Of a DNA stretch of 64,000 bases, positions 59,120-64,000 are shown one piece after another (positions within the stretch are counted from its first letter, which is position 1; every line of letters starts with the position of its first letter). The notes under the pieces are model-generated. The model had not been told where the DNA came from and searched no databases. It saw only the letters and a list, made by a program, of their open reading frames with translations. The stretch covers positions 9,242 to 73,241 of the forward strand of contig JAEZQK010000017.1 of assembly GCA_023413135.1 (NCBI GenBank). The letters run 5' to 3'. This DNA comes from Bacillota bacterium. GTDB taxonomy: Bacteria > Bacillota > Clostridia > Christensenellales > Aristaeellaceae. The translations under genes and the position numbers were made by a program.

Positions 59120-59956
59120 TTATCGGGGGTATTCATACATTTCCCCTGCATATCGCTTTTGTTTGCCCACCAATTCTAAATGCTCGATGATTATATCATC
59201 CAGTGATTCAGGCCATGACAATAAACCTTTGTCTGCATAATCAGGATCAAAATTAATCCACCAGTTAGCGGTCCTCTTCACCAATTTTCCCTTATTGCTA
59301 TAATGCACATGCGAGGCGAAATTCACTGTCTGACCTTCGATCACATCACTTCTTTTTTCCATGCCTATTGACCCACCGGTAAGAGGAGTAATGCAGTATT
59401 CATTAAATTTATCGAGTTTCGCATAATATGATGTATGCGATATAGTTTTGTTGTTTCCTTGCTCGTCCGTATACGCATAATCTTTTGTTTCGGAGACAAA
59501 TACATTATCGAAGGTATTTGCGGCCTTGTTGGCTGCCATGAACAACTGCATGTAAAAGTTGTACGGAATATAGTAGATCATTTTTTCATTTTGATTATAT
59601 GCCGACTTCATCAAGTAAGGGTATACTCGATGATAATGTTGAAAAAACGAATCAAATTCCATTTCCAATACTTTGTTATCCGGGGTTATCAAGTGCCAAG
59701 TATTCAGACATTCATTTTCATTATGATGACTGTTTAAAGCCTCGTCTTCTGACATAAATACCGAATTGTTAAGCCTGCAACCATTAGTCGATCTGCTCAC
59801 CGCATCCTGCAGGTAAAGTAATGGGATCCCTAGGAAAGATCCAATTCCTTCTTTTGCAGGAACTTGCTTAATCAGCGGTTCGTCAGCCAGGGTAACTGTC
59901 GACATCATTGTGACGATCACCAAAACAAGAAATGCAACGATCCGTTTTGCTTTCAT
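59120..59956 (-). CDS. Secreted protein of unknown function
   Basis: This 278-residue protein has a signal peptide (MKAKRIVAFLVLVIV, cleavage near TLA-DE). The mature part has no recognised family; it contains Tyr/Asn-rich stretches such as IYYIPYNFYMQLF (about 125-137), GGSIGMEKRSDV and a C-terminal RTANWWINFDPDYADKG. It is AT-richer than the genes around it and has no operon partner. A GGGG-A-rich stretch before the ATG is a weak ribosome site. Confidence 0.6.
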   Translation of the reverse strand: MKAKRIVAFLVLVIVTMMSTVTLADEPLIKQVPAKEGIGSFLGIPLLYLQDAVSRSTNGCRLNNSVFMSEDEALNSHHNENECLNTWHLITPDNKVLEMEFDSFFQHYHRVYPYLMKSAYNQNEKMIYYIPYNFYMQLFMAANKAANTFDNVFVSETKDYAYTDEQGNNKTISHTSYYAKLDKFNEYCITPLTGGSIGMEKRSDVIEGQTVNFASHVHYSNKGKLVKRTANWWINFDPDYADKGLLSWPESLDDIIIEHLELVGKQKRYAGEMYEYPR

Positions 59957-60103
59957 CCTTTGTTCCCCTTTTCATTTTTTCCTTACTATACCATCAAAAC
60001 CAAAATTCTACAATATAAGAAGATGTGCTTTTGAAAAGGCCATGTTACAATATTGTCAGGATTACAATGCAGATGAACAGGGACAGGAATGGAGGCAAGG
60101 TAC

Positions 60104-60347
60104 ATGCAGATTGAGGATATCCTGAAACGCTATTATGAGAAATTTGACGAGGATGTGCGCTGTCATCGCGTCATGGCGCCATTGAGTTCATTGTAACAAA
60201 GAAATACATCGATCGCTATGTAAAGCCAGGCATGCAGCTTCTTGACATAGCGCAGGGACCGGTCGATATTCGCTTCATTATGCTGCGCAGGGGTTTAATG
60301 TGACCGCCGTTGAGTTGGTGCAGCGATATGTTGATATAATACCCTAG
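60104..60347 (+). pseudogene. Frameshifted SAM methyltransferase remnant
   Basis: Three successive frames, each broken by a stop, together spell the start of a class I methyltransferase: MQIEDILKRYYEKFDED in frame 1 (stop at 60194), then IEFIVTKKYIDRYVKPG and LLDIAQGP in frame 2 (stop at 60301), then VTAVELVQRYVDI in frame 3. In intact relatives LLDIGAGPG is the SAM-binding loop and the V-x-A-V-E-L strand follows. The C-terminal two thirds is missing. A GGAGG site still precedes the ATG. Confidence 0.7.
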
Positions 60348-60394
60348 CCTTATAACCCTATCGTTTTGATCAGGCTATCCTGAAAACGATACAA

Positions 60395-60428
60395 GCGGCG
60401 AAACAGCAAACTGTTCCGCCGCCTTTTT
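60395..60428 (+). terminator. Terminator downstream of the methyltransferase remnant
   Basis: GCGGCGAAACAG pairs with CTGTTCCGCCGC (one A-C mismatch) around a CAAA loop, followed by CTTTTTT. Just before it lies another inverted repeat, TATCGTTTT / AAAACGATA (60359-60391). Confidence 0.75.
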
Positions 60429-60501
60429 TATCTTGACCTGGGGAGCCAGGAATTCATTCATATCAGAGAATGAGATTCCAGAACCTAACGGGCGTTGAAG
60501 A

Positions 60502-61659
60502 TTATCTCCATGTGTCCAAAATCTTGATAAACCCTTCCAGGAAGCCCGGCAGCCGCACATCCTGGGCGGCCACGCAGTTGAGCTTGGCAACCACCTTGCC
60601 ATCCAGGAGTATTCGCACGATGCCCAGCGTATCGCCTTTCAGGATGGGGGCCTGCACGGATTCAGGCAGCTCCACCTCCATGGCCAATTGCTTTTCCTGA
60701 CCCACCCGAAGCAGCATGGAAAGCCCGCTGCCCAGCGCCGTATCCACCGTATCCCGGGAGCCGCGGGTCACCTGCACCTGCTGTCCCAAAAGGTCGCCTT
60801 CCCGGGCAATATTTACCCGCCGGTAGGTGGCAAAGCCATAATCCAGCATGGCACGGGCCTCGTCGAACCGGGTTTGACTCTTGGGGTTGCCCAGCACCAC
60901 AGCTACCAAACGCATGCCGTTCTTTTCAGCCGTAGCGCTGACGCAGAACTTGGCCTCGTCGGTGGAGCCTGTCTTGAAGCCGTCGCAGCCTTCATAGAAG
61001 CGTACCAGACGGTTGGTATTGGTCAGGTCCGTAGTCCTCCCGCTGGGATGCTTGAGCGTATCGATCCAGATGCTGGAGTATTTGTGATAGGCAGGATGCT
61101 TTCCAACCTCGCAGGAGAGCGTCATCACGTCCCTGGCCGTGGTGTATTGCCCGTCCTGGGGAAGGCCGGTGCAGTTGACATAGTGTGTATTGGTCATGCC
61201 AAGCTCCGCGGCGCGGGCGTTCATGCGGTCCACAAAAACCGCTTCCGTGCCGGAAGTATGCTCCGCCAGCGAAATGGCCGCATCGTTGGCGCTGGCCATG
61301 ATGGTGGCTTGCATCAGCGTTTCCAAAGGATAGACGGCCCCAGCGTCCAATAGAGCCTGACTGCCCTTGGCGGCGGCGGCATTTGGGGACACCGTCACCT
61401 GATCGGCCAGCGAAACCGCACCGCTGTTGATATCCTCCAGCAGCAAAAGCGCCGTCATCAGCTTGGTGATGGAAGCCACCTGCCGCTTTTCATCAGCATT
61501 CTTTTCAAAAACAATAGTGCCGGTGGATACCTCCGCCAGTACGGCAGACGGCGAAGTGAGAGAAACGGGTTCCCCCGATTCCAGCGGCGCGGCCCCTGCC
61601 GCAGGTATGATGAGCAAAACGGCCAGCAATGCCGAAAAGAAGCGCATCCCTTTTCCCAT
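60502..61659 (-). CDS. dacF: D-alanyl-D-alanine carboxypeptidase (DacF type)
   Basis: This 385-residue penicillin-binding protein 5-like enzyme trims the terminal D-Ala of muropeptides. A signal peptide (about 1-24) precedes the catalytic domain with SITK (Ser63, Lys66), SAN (123-125) and KTG (229-231); the C-terminal beta domain and an amphipathic tail (FLEGFIKILDTW) that docks on the membrane are present. The start at 61659 has GGAAGGGG 7 bases upstream. Gene order deoB-punA-dacF is the same as drm-pupG-dacF in Bacillus, where dacF is a sporulation gene. Confidence 0.93.
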   Translation of the reverse strand: MGKGMRFFSALLAVLLIIPAAGAAPLESGEPVSLTSPSAVLAEVSTGTIVFEKNADEKRQVASITKLMTALLLLEDINSGAVSLADQVTVSPNAAAAKGSQALLDAGAVYPLETLMQATIMASANDAAISLAEHTSGTEAVFVDRMNARAAELGMTNTHYVNCTGLPQDGQYTTARDVMTLSCEVGKHPAYHKYSSIWIDTLKHPSGRTTDLTNTNRLVRFYEGCDGFKTGSTDEAKFCVSATAEKNGMRLVAVVLGNPKSQTRFDEARAMLDYGFATYRRVNIAREGDLLGQQVQVTRGSRDTVDTALGSGLSMLLRVGQEKQLAMEVELPESVQAPILKGDTLGIVRILLDGKVVAKLNCVAAQDVRLPGFLEGFIKILDTWR

Positions 61660-61745
61660 GTTGTATCCCCTTCCCAAGTCAAGCGGTATGCGTTCTTATC
61701 ATGCCCTGACATGGCCGGGAAAAGGCATGGGATTTTTTGGCTTTC

Positions 61746-62555
61746 TTACATATCCTTGATCACCGAGTCAAGGAGCGCCCGGAAGGCATCCTTTACCCGT
61801 TCGCCCGTTGCCATAACCTCTTCATGGTTTAGCGGCGTATCCAGAATCCCCGCCGCCATGTTGGTAATGCAGCTTAACCCCAGCACTTTCATGCCACAGT
61901 GCCTGGCCACAATCGTTTCCGGCACGGTGGACATACCCACCGCGTCCGCCCCCAGGATCCTGGCCATGCGTATTTCCGCCGGTGTTTCGAAGCAGGGGCC
62001 GTTAAACCAGCAATATACACCTTTTTGCAGACGGATGCCAAGCTCCCCGGCCTTTTGATGGGCCAGGGCCGCCAGTTCCCGGTCGTAGGCATAGGTCATA
62101 TCCGGAAACCTGGGCCCAAATTCGTCAAGGTTCGGCCCGCGCAGGGGATTGCGCCCGGAGAAATTGATGAAATCGGTGATCTGCATCAGGTCACCCGGCT
62201 GAAAATCAAGGTTCACGCCGCCGGCGGCGTTGGTAACGATCAGCGTCTTCACGCCTAAGAGCGCCATTACACGCACGGGCAGCGTAACTTCCTCCAGATC
62301 GTACCCTTCATAGGCATGGAAACGCCCCTGCATCATAGCTACGCTTTTGCCATGCAAAATCCCCGTATGCCATACGCCCGCGTGACCGGGTACCGAGGAT
62401 TCCGGAAAGCCGGGAATATCACCGTAGGGTATCGATTCAGCGTCCGTAAGCGCCTTTGCATAGTCCCCCAGGCCGCTGCCCAGGATCATGCCGATTTCAG
62501 CGCGCCCGCAGGCCTCCTCAATAACCTTTGCCGTTTTATGTATTTTTTTGAACAT
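61746..62555 (-). CDS. punA: Purine nucleoside phosphorylase
   Basis: This 269-residue trimeric-type PNP splits guanosine/inosine into base and ribose 1-phosphate. ILGSGLGDYA (phosphate loop) is near residue 25, GRFHAYEGY near 77, TNAAGG near 109, and YCWFNGPCFETPAEIRM near 180 with the purine-contacting region and VGMSTVPE. GGAGG precedes the ATG. It follows deoB by 15 bases; the two enzymes act in sequence in nucleoside salvage. Confidence 0.96.
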   Translation of the reverse strand: MFKKIHKTAKVIEEACGRAEIGMILGSGLGDYAKALTDAESIPYGDIPGFPESSVPGHAGVWHTGILHGKSVAMMQGRFHAYEGYDLEEVTLPVRVMALLGVKTLIVTNAAGGVNLDFQPGDLMQITDFINFSGRNPLRGPNLDEFGPRFPDMTYAYDRELAALAHQKAGELGIRLQKGVYCWFNGPCFETPAEIRMARILGADAVGMSTVPETIVARHCGMKVLGLSCITNMAAGILDTPLNHEEVMATGERVKDAFRALLDSVIKDM

Positions 62556-62570
62556 AGCGCATCCTCCGTA

Positions 62571-63731
62571 TTACAGAATATCGTTCAGAAACGATTTTGC
62601 GCAAAACCGTTGGGGAAGATTCAAATACTCCGCAACCGTAGCGGCAATATCGGCATACGTATCCCGTACACCTAGGTCCACAAGCTTCTTCATGCCCTTA
62701 TGCCAGCAAAGGATGGGCACGTGTTCCCTGGTATGGTCGGTGCCCGGGAAGGTGGGATCCACCCCGTGATCGGCGGTAATGATCAGCAGATCCTCCTTAT
62801 CCATCAGCGAAAACATCTGCGGAAGCTTTGAATCAAAATACGAAAGTGCCTGGGCATAGCCGACAGGGTCGTTTCGGTGGCCGTACACCATGTCGGTATC
62901 CACCAGGTTGGTGAACAACAGGCCTGTAAAATCCTCCCGCATGTAGTCGAGCATCGCTTCTATGCAGGCGGGGTTCCCGGCGGCATGATTGCTTTTGGTA
63001 AGGCCCCGGTGGTTAAAGATGTCCTCAATCTTCCCGACGCCAAGCACCTGCATCCCCGCCGCCTTTACGGCATCCAGCAGCGTTTCCCCGGCAGGATCCA
63101 GCGAAAAATCACGCCGCCTGGGTGTGCGGACAAAATTTCCCGGTTCCCCTGCAAAAGGCCTGGCAATCACCCGGCCCACCGCATGCTCGTCCTTTAAAAT
63201 ACGCCGGGCGGTTTCACATATATCGTAGAGCTTTTCAGGCGGGTATACGGATTCATGGCAGGCAATTTGAAACACGCTGTCCGCCGAGGTATACACGATA
63301 GGATACCCGGTCTTTAGATGCTCCTCTCCCAGTTCCACCAGGATCTCCGTGCCGGAAGCAGGTTTGTTCCCCATGGTTTTTGTACCGATGGCGCTTTCAA
63401 AAGCATCCATCACCTCTTTGGGAAAACCGTTGGGATAGGTGGGAAACGGCTGTTTAAGCGTCAGCCCGGCCATTTCCCAATGACCGGTGGTGGTATCCTT
63501 CCCCGGCGAACGTTCCCTGGCTTTGCCAAACGCTCCTTTTGCATTACCGTCCGCAGGATAGCCTGCGCCATCAATCTGCCCCAGGCCGATTTTCGCCATA
63601 TTGGGCAGGGCGGGGTTTGCCGCCGCCACCACATGGGCAAGGGTATTGGAACCTACATCGCCATACGACGCGGCATCCGGCAGCGCGCCCACGCCCACGC
63701 CGTCCAGAACGGTCAAAATCACACGCTTCAT
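62571..63731 (-). CDS. deoB: Phosphopentomutase
   Basis: This 386-residue alkaline-phosphatase-superfamily enzyme converts (deoxy)ribose 1-phosphate to 5-phosphate. Metal-binding and catalytic marks are visible: VLDGVGVGALPDA at the N-terminus, GKDTTTGHWEMAG near 86 with the catalytic Thr, NLVDTDMVYGHRND and ITADHGVDPTFPGTDHTREHVP near 325-345. AAAGGAGG precedes the ATG. First gene of deoB-punA-dacF. Confidence 0.97.
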   Translation of the reverse strand: MKRVILTVLDGVGVGALPDAASYGDVGSNTLAHVVAAANPALPNMAKIGLGQIDGAGYPADGNAKGAFGKARERSPGKDTTTGHWEMAGLTLKQPFPTYPNGFPKEVMDAFESAIGTKTMGNKPASGTEILVELGEEHLKTGYPIVYTSADSVFQIACHESVYPPEKLYDICETARRILKDEHAVGRVIARPFAGEPGNFVRTPRRRDFSLDPAGETLLDAVKAAGMQVLGVGKIEDIFNHRGLTKSNHAAGNPACIEAMLDYMREDFTGLLFTNLVDTDMVYGHRNDPVGYAQALSYFDSKLPQMFSLMDKEDLLIITADHGVDPTFPGTDHTREHVPILCWHKGMKKLVDLGVRDTYADIAATVAEYLNLPQRFCAKSFLNDIL

Positions 63732-63760
63732 AAAGTCCTCCTTTGGGTTCGTCTACCTGT

Positions 63761-63789
63761 ATTTTACACAGAGAATGCACGGCTGAAAA
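63761..63789 (-). promoter_or_regulatory. Promoter of the deoB-punA-dacF operon
   Basis: On the minus strand TTTTCA (63784-63789) and TAAAAT (63761-63766) are 17 bases apart, about 30 bases before the deoB ATG. Confidence 0.6.
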
Positions 63790-63819
63790 GACTTTTGCGG
63801 AATTTTAATACTAATGGAG

Positions 63820-64000
63820 AACAATAATGCGTCCAAAGCGGCGAGAGATTTTCGATGCGGGGCAAGGCGCCGGAGCGAGGCAACGCCGCGCTACGCTGGG
63901 TTCCGTAGCCCGGCTGCCGCCAGTGGCGGCAATAAGCCGGGCGGAGGAAGCTTGCGATACAAAGTTTGAAACAAAACACAGGGCCATCAGGGAAGAAAAG
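63820..64000. repeat. GC-rich structured element with strong hairpin (dispersed-repeat-like)
   Basis: This segment at the right edge codes for no convincing protein on either strand. It is much GC-richer than the AT-rich promoter beside it and contains a near-perfect hairpin at 63908-63942 (GCCCGGCT / AGCCGGGC enclosing GCCGCC-AGT-GGCGGC) plus GCGGGGCAAGGCGCC / GAGGCAACGCCGC partial self-complementarity. It looks like a short dispersed repeat or a structured RNA; copy number cannot be judged from one window. Confidence 0.35.

Overview
The window looks like a chromosomal segment of a spore-forming, low-to-mid GC Clostridia (Firmicutes/Bacillota). Support comes from a spore-germinant receptor operon (ger genes), dacF beside the purine phosphorylase and phosphopentomutase genes as in endospore formers, the priA-def-fmt-rsmB-rlmN-prpC-prkC-rsgA-rpe order typical of Firmicutes, strong AGGAGG ribosome binding sites, frequent TTG starts, and CUT1 sugar importers. 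A finer placement is not justified from sequence alone. I saw no tRNA, rRNA, CRISPR array or insertion sequence.

Layout. 1-1865: two related secreted SH3-like proteins on the minus strand, the first cut by the window edge. 2219-2824: a GNAT acetyltransferase. 2896-11544 (minus): one carbohydrate locus reading binding protein, two permeases, a large (beta/alpha)-barrel enzyme remotely like GH67 alpha-glucuronidases, and two paralogous FAD-dependent oxidoreductases. 12140-16107 (plus): a Pro/Gln-rich membrane protein, an ECF sigma factor overlapping a membrane partner gene, and a pyridoxal/pyridoxamine kinase. 16186-20052 (minus): a repetitive coiled-coil protein ending in an FMN-binding domain, then scpB, scpA and an M50 protease. 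20238-26421 (plus): an orphan solute-binding protein with a divergent galactokinase, a Phd/RelE-type toxin-antitoxin pair, an FMN riboswitch with ribU, and tsaE-tsaB-rimI. 26426-27547 (minus): a THUMP RNA methyltransferase.

27706-39348 (plus) is a housekeeping operon: priA, def, fmt, rsmB (with an unusual 180-residue repeat extension), rlmN, a PP2C phosphatase, a PASTA kinase, rsgA, rpe, a SLOG-family protein and a 42-residue small protein. 39481-44664 (plus) is a germinant-receptor operon with A, C, a small membrane protein and two nearly identical B subunits. 44888-46493 (minus) holds a small membrane protein, an XRE regulator with a decayed S24 domain, and a rhodanese lipoprotein. 46697-48416 (plus) is the iron-sulfur-scaffold-like / GGGtGRT pair of unknown function.

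48483-58832 is a second accessory carbohydrate region: a secreted orphan, an Lpl-type importer (A, C, B) with a Gfo/Idh/MocA dehydrogenase, a divergent LacI-family regulator, and two tandem DUF4874/DUF4832-type proteins, only one of which keeps a signal peptide. 59120-60347 is an AT-richer patch with a secreted orphan and a frameshifted methyltransferase remnant. 60502-63731 (minus) is deoB-punA-dacF. The final 200 bases hold a GC-rich element with a very strong hairpin.

The most promising undescribed systems are the importer plus GH67-like enzyme plus twin FAD oxidoreductases at 2896-11544, the coiled-coil/FMN_bind protein at 16186-17892, and the GGGtGRT pair at 46697-48416.
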